The notes beneath the pieces were generated by a model. The model saw only the letters and a program-made list of their open reading frames with translations, had not been told where the DNA came from and searched no databases. Below, in pieces: positions 17,800 through 26,965 of a DNA stretch of 64,000 nucleotides; the first letter of the stretch is position 1, and each line of letters opens with the position of its first letter. This DNA is from Dyella sp. C9 (GTDB lineage Bacteria > Pseudomonadota > Gammaproteobacteria > Xanthomonadales > Rhodanobacteraceae): positions 33,004 through 97,003 of the forward strand of contig NZ_QIRF01000012.1 in NCBI RefSeq assembly GCF_003332825.1, given 5' to 3'. Made by a program: the position numbers and the translations under genes.

Positions 17800-18201
17800 A
17801 TGTCCGAACAAAACAAGCGTGTGGTGATGGCCTACGTGGACGCCTTCAACCTGGGCGACCTTGATGGCGTGTGCGCGTTGTTTGCGCCGGATGCGCTGGT
17901 GCATGGTGCCTTGGGCTGGGGCGGGGTGGATGCGGTACGGCCGATCTGGAGCGAGCTGGTGCGTTGCTTCCAGGTTTGCCTGGAAGTGGACGCCGTTGCG
18001 GCCGAAGGCGATGCCGTCGTGGTGCGCTACACCGAGCGCGGTCGGTCGGTGGCGTCGTTCCGTGGCGGCCCGGTGACCGGCGAGCCTTATGAGTTGATTG
18101 CCATGGAGTGGTTCGTGGTCAAGGGCGGCCATATCGAGCGCCGCTGGGGCGTGCGCGATGCCGCTTCGATGTTCCGGCAGATGGGCCTGGCCCTGCCGTA
18201 A
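17800..18201 (+). CDS. NTF2-like / SnoaL-type protein
   Basis: A 133-aa protein with the cystatin-like cone fold of the NTF2/SnoaL superfamily: an N-terminal helix (NKRVVMAYVDAFNLGDLDGV), LFAPDALVHG, and C-terminal strands ending MEWFVVKGGHIERRWGVRD. The ATG at 17800 has AAGGGG upstream; the longer open frame from 17725 has no ribosome-binding site. Such proteins are small-molecule isomerases, hydrolases or binding proteins; conserved residues alone do not give the substrate. It stands alone between the SapC hairpin and the convergent DUF899 gene six bases away. Confidence 0.75.
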   Translation: MSEQNKRVVMAYVDAFNLGDLDGVCALFAPDALVHGALGWGGVDAVRPIWSELVRCFQVCLEVDAVAAEGDAVVVRYTERGRSVASFRGGPVTGEPYELIAMEWFVVKGGHIERRWGVRDAASMFRQMGLALP

Positions 18202-18207
18202 TCACCC

Positions 18208-18918
18208 TCAGTGCCGCTCGTACCACAGACTGGGACGCCAGTCGCCGCCGCGTCCGGCGGGCGTACAGTCGAGCAGGTTCCACAGTGGCCAGATCGCGTC
18301 GACGTGGCGCGGGTCCTGTCCCGGTTCGGCCGGCACGAACATCAACTCGCTGCACCACACGTGGTGAATGCCGTCATCGCGTTGCTCGAACACATTGAGC
18401 GCCGGCATCTGGCGACCATCCGCTGCTTCCCCGTGGTAGTCGCTGTTGTAGGTGTTGTGTGCCGAAGACAGCAGGTGGAGATGGCGCCATCCGCGCTCCC
18501 GGGCGAAATGGCGGACACGCTGGATCGGCGATTTCGCCACCACCGCCACATTGATGCGCTGGCGCAGGTGAGGCACCTGGCCGTCGAGCGCATCGAGGAT
18601 GGAGGTACAGGATGGGCAGGGCTGCGCCATCGCGGGACCGAACATGTAGCTGTAGATGATCAGGCTGTTCTTGCCGCCCTCGAACAGGTCGGACAGGCGC
18701 AGCTGGCGTTCGATATCGGTGTCCGTTGGCGCGTCGCCTTCGTCGTCGAAGTAATAATCCACCGGCACCAGGCCCCCAGGTGGCAGTGCCCGGCGCAGTG
18801 CCGCAGTGGCCTCGACCTGGCGACGCAGTTCGATTTCCGCTCGCAGCAGCCGATCGCGGGCGTTGCGATAGTCCTGGCTTTCCCCGGGGAAACGCACGGT
18901 ATGCAGGGGCTGGCTCAT
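18208..18918 (-). CDS. DUF899 thioredoxin-like protein
   Basis: A 236-aa DUF899 family protein with a predicted thioredoxin fold. The diagnostic region is YSYMFGPAMAQPCPSCTS, where CPSC is a CxxC candidate redox pair, followed by VAVVAKSP and RGWRHLHLLSSAHNTYNSDY. The start ATG at 18918 follows GGAGG by five bases. No signal peptide is present. Its function is unknown; the family is often described as dithiol-disulfide-isomerase-like, which is only a fold inference. It is convergent with the NTF2-like gene and not obviously in an operon. Confidence 0.85.
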   Translation of the reverse strand: MSQPLHTVRFPGESQDYRNARDRLLRAEIELRRQVEATAALRRALPPGGLVPVDYYFDDEGDAPTDTDIERQLRLSDLFEGGKNSLIIYSYMFGPAMAQPCPSCTSILDALDGQVPHLRQRINVAVVAKSPIQRVRHFARERGWRHLHLLSSAHNTYNSDYHGEAADGRQMPALNVFEQRDDGIHHVWCSELMFVPAEPGQDPRHVDAIWPLWNLLDCTPAGRGGDWRPSLWYERH

Positions 18919-18988
18919 CGTAGCCTCCGGTCAGCGAGTGGCCGCGCGCGCCGCGGCCCAGCGTCTCTTCCGCTGCTGTGGACCGTTG

Positions 18989-19462
18989 TCAGCGGACGGG
19001 CTTGGCCAGCCTCAGCAGGTCGGCGGCATAGCCCGCGTTCTCGTAGATGGCCCGCGCCCGTTCGTTGCCGGGAAAAACCGCCAGCGTCACCAGTTGGCAG
19101 CGGTGCTCGCGTGCCCAGGCTTCGGCGTGCTCGAGCAGAGCCCGGCCTACGCCGCGTCCTTCGTACTGCTCGTCCACGGCCAGGTCGGAGATGTGGCAGT
19201 TACTGCGCCCGGTGAAGAAATCCTGGGTTTTCTGCAGATGGATGAAACCAACCGGCTCGCCGTCGTCGTCCTCGGCGACGAACACGAAACTGTTGGCGGG
19301 TTGCTCCTCCAGGTGCCGCAACAACTCCTTGCGGATGCCCTCGATGCATTCGTGCCGCCGCCGCCAGGGCGGCAGGGTGAAATCCACGAAGCGGGGCACC
19401 AGGCCAAGAATGAAATCGTCGTCGTCTTCGGCGAGACGAATCAGGTAGGTGGCATCGCTCAT
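18989..19462 (-). CDS. GNAT family N-acetyltransferase
   Basis: A 157-aa GCN5-related acetyltransferase. The acetyl-CoA pyrophosphate loop is visible as QYEGRGVGRALLEHAEAWA, preceded by the beta4 strand NCHISDLAVD and followed by LAVFPGNERARAIYENAGY. The substrate is unknown. The ribosome-binding site before the ATG at 19462 is weak. It lies upstream of the DUF899 gene on the same strand with a 70-bp gap and may be co-transcribed with it. A pair of inverted dispersed repeats sits in the spacer upstream. Confidence 0.88.
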   Translation of the reverse strand: MSDATYLIRLAEDDDDFILGLVPRFVDFTLPPWRRRHECIEGIRKELLRHLEEQPANSFVFVAEDDDGEPVGFIHLQKTQDFFTGRSNCHISDLAVDEQYEGRGVGRALLEHAEAWAREHRCQLVTLAVFPGNERARAIYENAGYAADLLRLAKPVR

Positions 19463-19590
19463 GCGGGCTGGACCGGACTAGCGAACAGGGGTTTGCCGTT
19501 TCTACACCCTGGGGGAGCGGGATGGTAGTCCCTTCGGTGCGAGGGGCCTTGGGGGGGGCTGATGGAGCCCGGCCGGCGGGCGGCCACCCT

Positions 19591-19657
19591 GTAGGAGCGC
19601 ACCCTGTGCGCGACCCATCGAAACGCAGAGCCATCGCGCACAGGGTGCGCTCCTGCA
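19591..19657. repeat. Type B dispersed repeat, inverted pair 1
   Basis: GTAGGAGCGCACCCTGTGCG followed by CGA (19591-19613) and its reverse complement (from TCGCGCACAGGG at 19634) form an inverted pair separated by 20 bases. Each arm holds a short internal palindrome (GCGCAC..GTGCGC). The same element appears at 22724, 22850 and 50334. Confidence 0.8.
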
Positions 19658-19688
19658 CAGAGCCGGGCGACGTGGCAGCACGCCCCAC

Positions 19689-19719
19689 AAAAAAGGCGGC
19701 CCCTCATCGAGGGGCCGCC
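19689..19719 (-). terminator. Intrinsic terminator of the acyl-CoA dehydrogenase gene
   Basis: Read on the minus strand, a perfect 11-bp stem GGCGGCCCCTC / GAGGGGCCGCC with a 3-base loop is followed by TTTTTT. It lies about 30 bp beyond the stop at 19751, a textbook Rho-independent terminator. Confidence 0.9.
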
Positions 19720-19750
19720 CGTTCACGCATCAAGCGAAGCGAACACCGCC

Positions 19751-21526
<1,776 letters not shown>

Positions 21527-21566
21527 GGCGAAGTTCCTTCGGTGGTGATGCAGGGGCGCTGCGGGA

Positions 21567-22049
21567 TCAGCGCCAGGTGTTGGGGATACCCGGCACGGGC
21601 GAGAGCCAGTCGTTGCCGTGGAATTCGAAATCGCGGGCGGCCTTTTCCTGCTCGGGCTTGGCGTTGGCGGTACCGGCGACGCTGTAGGGCACGCTGCCGG
21701 CGCTGCCCTTCACGGCGGCGGCCTTGAGCGCCGCGGTCATCTCCGGCGTGGGCAGCAGGTTGAACTGGGTGACGTCCGCGGCAAAGGCGGGAATGTCCAG
21801 GTCGAAGCGCGCGTGCAGGCGGATCGGCATCAGTTCGGCCACCTTCAGCTCGCCGTCGAGCGAGTTGAAGTCCATCTCGCCGTAGCTGTTGTTCTGGATG
21901 CGCAGGGTGACCCGCCACTGGCCGTCTGGCAGCGTGGTCATCTCCTGGATGCTTACCGTGGGCGGGAACACGCTCTTGCGCGGCGGACCACAGGCCACCA
22001 GGCCCGCCACCAGGACACCGAGCGCTACACAGCGGAGCAGTCGTCGCAT
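21567..22049 (-). CDS. LEA14-like predicted lipoprotein
   Basis: A 160-aa protein with a lipoprotein signal (MRRLLRC..LVAGLVAC, the Cys being the lipidation site) and a single small beta-sandwich resembling the LEA type-2 / water-stress fold (VTLRIQNNSYGEMDFNSLDGEL, IPAFAADVTQFNLLP). Known relatives are periplasmic or outer-membrane-anchored and of unknown function. It lies 40 bp upstream of the acyl-CoA dehydrogenase gene on the same strand, so the two are likely co-transcribed, although no functional link is evident. Confidence 0.75.
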   Translation of the reverse strand: MRRLLRCVALGVLVAGLVACGPPRKSVFPPTVSIQEMTTLPDGQWRVTLRIQNNSYGEMDFNSLDGELKVAELMPIRLHARFDLDIPAFAADVTQFNLLPTPEMTAALKAAAVKGSAGSVPYSVAGTANAKPEQEKAARDFEFHGNDWLSPVPGIPNTWR

Positions 22050-22239
22050 GCGTCACCTCAAACGATTGTTTGAATCTTAGCAGGATGGGCTTGCCGTCTG
22101 TCACGGGGTCCTGCCGCCCTATGGATCTCACCGGGGGTGCGATCACGCTGGCGTGATGGAGCCCGCTTGCCGCCAGAGGTTCCCATTGCGCAGCGCAGCA
22201 GGCATCATCCCCGGTTCCCACATCCAGTCGTCCCAGCCA

Positions 22240-22707
22240 ATGACCCGTCGTATCGTCGCCCGTCGCTCGCCCATCCATGGCAATGGCGTTTTCGCCGTCG
22301 CCCCGATCAAGAAGGGCGAGGAGATCATCGAATACAAGGGCACGCTGATGACCCACGCCGAGGCCGACGTGTTGTACGGCGATGGCGGCGAGACGGGGCA
22401 TACGTTCCTGTTCACGCTCAACGACGAGTACCTGATCGACGCCAACCGCAAGGGCAATACGGCGCGCTGGATCAACCACAGCTGCGACCCGAACTGCCAG
22501 GCGGTGATCGAGGAGAGCGCCGACGGCAATCCGCGCAAGGACCGGGTGCTGATCGAGGCCATCCGCAACATCAAGCCCGGCGAAGAGCTGACCTACGACT
22601 ACGGCATCACGCTGGACGTGCCGCATACCGCGCGCCTCAAGAAGCTGTGGGCCTGCCTGTGCGGTTCCAGCAACTGCACCGGTACGCTGCTGAAGTCCAA
22701 GCGCTGA
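22240..22707 (+). CDS. SET-domain protein-lysine methyltransferase
   Basis: A 155-aa protein that is almost entirely a SET domain. Visible motifs are RSPIHGNGVFAVAPIKKGE at the start, the SAM/active-site block RWINHSCDPNC, and GEELTYDYG with the catalytic Tyr; the C-terminal CLCGSSNCTGTL is a post-SET CxCx4C zinc site. SET methyltransferases modify lysines of proteins, typically histones in eukaryotes; bacterial copies act on chromosomal proteins, ribosomal proteins or host targets. The ATG at 22240 (MTRRIVAR) is preferred because the SET fold begins there; its ribosome-binding site is weak. It is a monocistronic unit bordered by type B repeats. Confidence 0.87.
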   Translation: MTRRIVARRSPIHGNGVFAVAPIKKGEEIIEYKGTLMTHAEADVLYGDGGETGHTFLFTLNDEYLIDANRKGNTARWINHSCDPNCQAVIEESADGNPRKDRVLIEAIRNIKPGEELTYDYGITLDVPHTARLKKLWACLCGSSNCTGTLLKSKR

Positions 22708-22723
22708 AACCACGCCCGCCTTC

Positions 22724-22873
22724 TGTGGGGGCGCACCCCGTGCGCGACCGCAGGGCCAGGGGTGGCGCCCCTCTCTCTCCGACCTGTTGAATCGTTGACT
22801 CATTGCGCCCGCGAACACCGGATGCAGCGGTCCTGGATGGGCGTTGCAGTCGCGCACAGGGTGCGCTCCTACA
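22724..22873. repeat. Type B dispersed repeats, inverted pair 2
   Basis: A diverged forward copy (22724-22749, TGTGGGGGCGCACCCCGTGC then GCGACC) and a reverse copy (22850-22873, TCGCGCACAGGGTGCGCTCC then TACA) flank about 100 bp with no recognisable gene. They match the pair at 19591-19657. The reverse copy ends at the stop of the Gre-like gene and may serve as its 3' hairpin. Confidence 0.7.
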
Positions 22874-23387
22874 TTTTTGGAACCGGGTCATCGGGCGGGT
22901 AGTCGATGGCGACGACTTCCAGCATCAGGTCGCCCGCAGGGCGCTGCCACACGACTTCGTCGTCCACCCGCGCGCCGAGCAGCGCCACGGCCAGTGGCGA
23001 CACGTAGCTCACCAATCCGTGCTCCACATCGGCCTCGTCCTCGCCAACGATGCGGTAGCGCGCTTCACCTTCCTCGCCCTCGACGGTCACCAGCGCACCG
23101 AAGGCCACCCGATCGCGCGGTTGTTGCGCCAGGTCCACCTCGATGGCGCTGCCCACGCGCGCATTGAGCCAGCGCAGCTCGCGCTCCACCGCCGCCAGTT
23201 CGCTCTGTTGCGGCAGCGTGTCGGCGGCGGCGCGCAGCGCATCGCGCCGTTCGCGCGTGGCCACCAGCCGCGCGCGCAGCTGCGCCAGCCCGTTCGGTGT
23301 CACGTAGTTCGGATGCTCACTCAGCGGGATGTCGGGCTGGCGTTCGCCAACCGACTCGTCCGCATCCTTCACAAAGGCGCGGCTCAT
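22869..23387 (-). CDS. GreA/GreB-like transcription factor
   Basis: A 172-aa protein with Gre-factor architecture: an N-terminal coiled coil (about residues 40-95, LAQLRARLVATRERRDALR to LRWLNARVG) and a C-terminal FKBP-like domain (VAFGALVTVEGEEGEARYRI, VSYVSPLAVALLGARVDDEV). Gre proteins insert the coiled coil into the RNA polymerase secondary channel and trigger cleavage of backtracked RNA through two acidic tip residues. Here the tip reads AADTLPQQSEL rather than the usual DLSENAEY, so acidic residues exist but in different spacing. The ATG at 23387 follows GGAGG by five bases. Cleavage activity is uncertain; an Rnk- or Gfh1-like modulator is an alternative. Confidence 0.82.
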   Translation of the reverse strand: MSRAFVKDADESVGERQPDIPLSEHPNYVTPNGLAQLRARLVATRERRDALRAAADTLPQQSELAAVERELRWLNARVGSAIEVDLAQQPRDRVAFGALVTVEGEEGEARYRIVGEDEADVEHGLVSYVSPLAVALLGARVDDEVVWQRPAGDLMLEVVAIDYPPDDPVPKM

Positions 23388-23521
23388 CGTTACCTCCGGC
23401 GCCGGACACGCCGACGCAATCGTCATGCATGACATGGCGGCGTCGTTCTCGCGCATCAAGCACCAGGGACGCCGTTGCGCCCCGCATGGCCGGTGCCACG
23501 CGGGGGCCGGTGGCGCGGGCT

Positions 23522-25561
23522 TCAGTCTTCGTCCACGTGGGGCTTCCAGGCCTCGGCCAGTTGCTTCTGCACCGGCGGAGGCACCGGCTCGTAGTGGCTG
23601 AGGTCCAGGCTGTAGCGGCCGCGGCCGCCGGTCATGGCCTTGAGCTCGGTGGGGTAGTCCACCAGCTCGGCCAGCGGTGCCTGGGCCTTGATCACCAGCT
23701 CACCGCCGCGCAGCGAATCGGTGCCCAGGATGCGTGCGCGCTTGCCCGCCAGGCCGCCGGTGACGTCGCCCACGCTCGCCTCCGGAATGGCCACTTCGAC
23801 GTCGACGATGGGCTCGAGCACGATGGGGCGTGCCTTGCCCACGGCATCGAGGAAGGCCTTCTTGCCGGCGCTGATGAAGGCCACTTCCTTGGAGTCCACC
23901 GGGTGGTACTTGCCGTCGTAGACGATCACGCGCAGGTCCTGGATCGGGTAGCCGGCGATGGCGCCGTTCTCCATGGCCTGGCGGATGCCTTTCTCGATGG
24001 CCGGCAGGAACTGGCCGGGAATCACGCCGCCTTTCACCTCGTCGACGAACTCGAAGCCGGCGCCGCGATCGAGCGGCTCCACCCGCAGGAACACTTCGCC
24101 GAACTGGCCGGCGCCGCCGGTCTGCTTCTTGTGGCGGTGGTGCCCTTCGGCGCGGCCGGCGATGGTTTCGCGATAGGCGATGCGCGGGGGGTGCGTGTTC
24201 ACTTCCACCCCGTAGCGCTCCTTCATGCGCTCGAGCATCACCCGCAGGTGCAGGTCGGAGAGGCCACGCACCACCGTCTCATTGAGTTCCTTGTGGTGTT
24301 CGACGCGGAAGCAGGGGTCTTCCTCGGCCAGCCTTAACAAGGCCTGCGAGAGCTTCTGTTCCTGGCCCTTGTGCCTGGGCTCGAGCGCGAGGCCGAACAT
24401 CGGCTGCGGAAAGCGCATGGGCTGAAGGTGGATGCGGTCCTCGTCGTGCGAGTCGTGCAGCACGGCATCGAAGTGGATCTCCTCCACCTTGGCCACGGCC
24501 GCGATGTCGCCCGGGATGGCCTGCTCGATCTCCTCGTGGTTCTTGCCACGCAACCGGAACAGGTGGCCCACCTTGAACGGCTTCTTGTTGTCGTCGATGA
24601 ACAATTGCGTGTCGCGGCGGATGGTGCCCTGCCACACGCGGAACACCCCCAGCTTGCCGACGAAGGGATCGTTGACGATCTTGAACACGTCGGCGATCGC
24701 GTGCTGGCGCGGATCGGCGTTCACCGTAATGGCCTCGTCGTCGCCATTGAGGAATGGCGGCGGATTGCCTTCGGCCGGATTGGGCAGCAGGCGGGCGGCC
24801 AGCTCGAGGAATGCCTTCACGCCCACGCCGGTGCGCGCGCTGAGGAAGCAGATCGGCACCAGGTGCCCCTCGCGCAGGCACTGCTCGAAGGCGTCATGCA
24901 GCTCTTGCGGGCTCAGGTCGTCCTCGCCGGCATCCAGGTAATGGCCCATCACCGATTCGTTGATCTCCACCACCTGATCAAGGATGCGCTGATGCGCCTC
25001 GGCCAGCGACGAGAAATCGGTCGCACCTTCACCATGGAAGAAGCAGTCCAGCACCTCCTGGCCGCCCTGTGCAGGCAGGTTGACCGGCAGGCACTGGGGG
25101 CCGAATTCGTCGCGCAGGGCGTCTACCAGCGCCGCCAGCCGGCCGGCGTCGGCATCGATGCGATTGATGACCAGTACGCGGGCGAGGCCACGCCCGCTGG
25201 CACGCTCCATCATTCGCCGCGTGCCGTATTCGATGCCGTTGGACGCGTTCACCACCACGGCGACCGTTTCGACGGCGGCGAACGCGGACAGCGTCGGGCC
25301 ACGGAAGTCGCTGTAACCCGCGGTGTCGATGAGATTGATATGGCTGCTGCCGAAGGAAACGCTGGCTATGGCGGTGTCGATGGAGTGGCCGCGGGCCTTT
25401 TCCTGCTCGTCGGTATCCGATTGGGTGGTGCCGCGCTCCACCGAACCCTGCGACTGGATGGTGCCACCGGCATGCAACAAGGCCTCGAACAGCGTGGTCT
25501 TGCCCGCGCCGGCATGTCCGGCGAGCGCGATGTTGCGGATGTTTTCCGTGTTGTACGACAC
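23522..25561 (-). CDS. Elongation factor G-like translational GTPase (second type)
   Basis: A 679-aa EF-G family GTPase. G1 is LAGHAGAGKTT, G3 DTAGY, G4 NRID (instead of the usual NKxD) and G5 SARTG; domains II to V follow, with domain IV beginning near PRIAYRETI. It is most like the secondary EF-G group that co-exists with canonical fusA. The start is a GTG at 25561 (MSYNTENIRN) with GAGGAGGG seven bases upstream; the frame extends 20 codons further without support. No ribosomal protein or tuf genes are nearby, which argues against it being the main translocase. It may act in ribosome recycling, stress or tetracycline-like protection; this is not decidable from sequence. Confidence 0.87.
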   Translation of the reverse strand: MSYNTENIRNIALAGHAGAGKTTLFEALLHAGGTIQSQGSVERGTTQSDTDEQEKARGHSIDTAIASVSFGSSHINLIDTAGYSDFRGPTLSAFAAVETVAVVVNASNGIEYGTRRMMERASGRGLARVLVINRIDADAGRLAALVDALRDEFGPQCLPVNLPAQGGQEVLDCFFHGEGATDFSSLAEAHQRILDQVVEINESVMGHYLDAGEDDLSPQELHDAFEQCLREGHLVPICFLSARTGVGVKAFLELAARLLPNPAEGNPPPFLNGDDEAITVNADPRQHAIADVFKIVNDPFVGKLGVFRVWQGTIRRDTQLFIDDNKKPFKVGHLFRLRGKNHEEIEQAIPGDIAAVAKVEEIHFDAVLHDSHDEDRIHLQPMRFPQPMFGLALEPRHKGQEQKLSQALLRLAEEDPCFRVEHHKELNETVVRGLSDLHLRVMLERMKERYGVEVNTHPPRIAYRETIAGRAEGHHRHKKQTGGAGQFGEVFLRVEPLDRGAGFEFVDEVKGGVIPGQFLPAIEKGIRQAMENGAIAGYPIQDLRVIVYDGKYHPVDSKEVAFISAGKKAFLDAVGKARPIVLEPIVDVEVAIPEASVGDVTGGLAGKRARILGTDSLRGGELVIKAQAPLAELVDYPTELKAMTGGRGRYSLDLSHYEPVPPPVQKQLAEAWKPHVDED

Positions 25562-25969
25562 GATGCGACCCTCCTCTGGCGAGGCGCGGATTCGTGCCGA
25601 CGATGACCTGCGGCGCCGCACGAAGCCGCGCTGGCGGCTGACGATGGCGGGCCGTCATGGTCGTCCAGGCGTGCAGGACGCGGGGGCGGTCATGGCGGAT
25701 TCGGTCGGGGCGACCGTCTGGCTAGCCTTTCCCTAATGCCGCGCGGGGTCAAGCTGCAGTGCGGGGAAGGGGAACCCCTGGGGCGGTTTTCTTGTCAGCT
25801 GAAGTCTCCACACCCTCGTGCGGATGGCAGGACGCTGCCGTGCGGCAAGCCCCCTGTACGACAGAAGGGAATCCCCATCGAGCATACCGAGCAGGTCGAA
25901 CACCATCGTTGGACGCCACCCGGGCCATACACGCGCGGCCTGGCGCCCCTCGATGGACCCACACGCGCG
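25562..25969. other. Intergenic region between divergent EF-G-like and TonB-like genes
   Basis: This 408-bp gap separates two divergent genes and should contain both promoters. One frame is open from 25736 into the downstream gene, but it has no ribosome-binding site and its translation has no recognisable fold. No confident -35/-10 pair, repeat or RNA structure was seen. Confidence 0.5.
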
Positions 25970-26902
25970 ATGCTGCATCAGCTGCGCTGGCGCAAGTCGC
26001 CGCCCAATCGGGGGCGTCGCTGGCTGGCCCTGGGCATCGTGCTGGTGCTGCACGCCTTGTTTGCGTGGCTCACCTGGAGCGAGCTGCGCTGGCAGCTGCC
26101 ATCCAGGCAAGTCCAGGCCGAGCGCAGTGGCGCCTTGCTGGTCCGCCTGATTCCTCGCCAGAACAGCGCTGGCCGTACGGCGGCCGTGGCGGCGCCTCCG
26201 CCGCCGGCGCTGCCAGTGGTGGCGCCGCCTCCGCCCCCGCCGCCGCGCCCGGTGGTGAGGCCGCCGCCGGTGCACGAGCCACCGGCACGCAACGCCATGA
26301 CAGTCAGCCTGCCGCCGGCGCCTGCGCCGGCAGCCACGGCAGCTGCGGCGCCCACCCCGCAGCTGTTCGACGCCTCGGGCCAACCCGTGCTGCCCTCGGC
26401 GAACACTGCCCCGGCGCCGGCAGGCCCCGGCTATGTGCAGCGGGGGCCGCAAGGCGACAGCAAGATCATGGAGCACGGCAGCCCGGTGCCCTACAAGCCG
26501 ACCCGCTTCGACAAGAATTGGTCGCAGGGCGGCGGCAGTTCGGTGGACGACGCCTTGCAGCACGCGGTGGACAGCACCACGGTGGAGCACACCTTCCACG
26601 TCGCCCCGGGCGTGCGTATCCATTGCAAGGTTTCGCTGGCTGCGCTTGCCGGTGGTTGCGGTGGCGACCCGCCGCCTCCGCCTTCGACCAAGAGCGGTGA
26701 CATGCGCCTGAACATGGCGCCCGCCACCGCGCTGGCGCCGGGCGGCCCCGAGCCCAAGCCGCCGAGCGTGGAGGAGTGCATCGCGATCTACCGCGCCGAC
26801 AAGCCGCTGCCGCAGGGCTGTCCAGTCGACACGCCGACCCGTTCGGTGGACGCGGAGATGCGTGAGCGGGCTGGCCAGCAGGAGTCGCAGGGCGGCAACT
26901 GA
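25970..26902 (+). CDS. Proline-rich TonB-like protein A, unknown C-terminal domain
   Basis: A 310-aa protein not recognised by name. Layout: a basic cytoplasmic N-terminus (RWRKSPPNRGRRW), one membrane segment (LALGIVLVLHALFAWL), a Pro/Ala-rich stretch typical of TonB-like periplasm-spanning linkers, then a C-terminal domain starting at GYVQRGPQGDSKIMEHGSP and containing YKPTRFDKNW, DALQHAVDSTTVEHTFH and GVRIHCK. That domain is shared with the next gene and does not look like the canonical TonB C-terminal domain. The ATG at 25970 is preferred because it places the membrane segment in TonB topology; its ribosome-binding site is weak. The tandem paralogue starts 63 bp downstream, so the two probably form an operon and may work as a pair. 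Confidence 0.7.
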   Translation: MLHQLRWRKSPPNRGRRWLALGIVLVLHALFAWLTWSELRWQLPSRQVQAERSGALLVRLIPRQNSAGRTAAVAAPPPPALPVVAPPPPPPPRPVVRPPPVHEPPARNAMTVSLPPAPAPAATAAAAPTPQLFDASGQPVLPSANTAPAPAGPGYVQRGPQGDSKIMEHGSPVPYKPTRFDKNWSQGGGSSVDDALQHAVDSTTVEHTFHVAPGVRIHCKVSLAALAGGCGGDPPPPPSTKSGDMRLNMAPATALAPGGPEPKPPSVEECIAIYRADKPLPQGCPVDTPTRSVDAEMRERAGQQESQGGN

Positions 26903-26965
26903 GCCGTCCGCGAAAAGCTGCGCGGGGCTTCTCAGAACGCCCACGCAGCCCGCTACACTTCGCCC

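Noticed and set aside
25736..25969. N-terminal extension of the first proline-rich protein
   Set aside because: No ribosome-binding site, no conserved sequence, and it would place the membrane helix far from the N-terminus.
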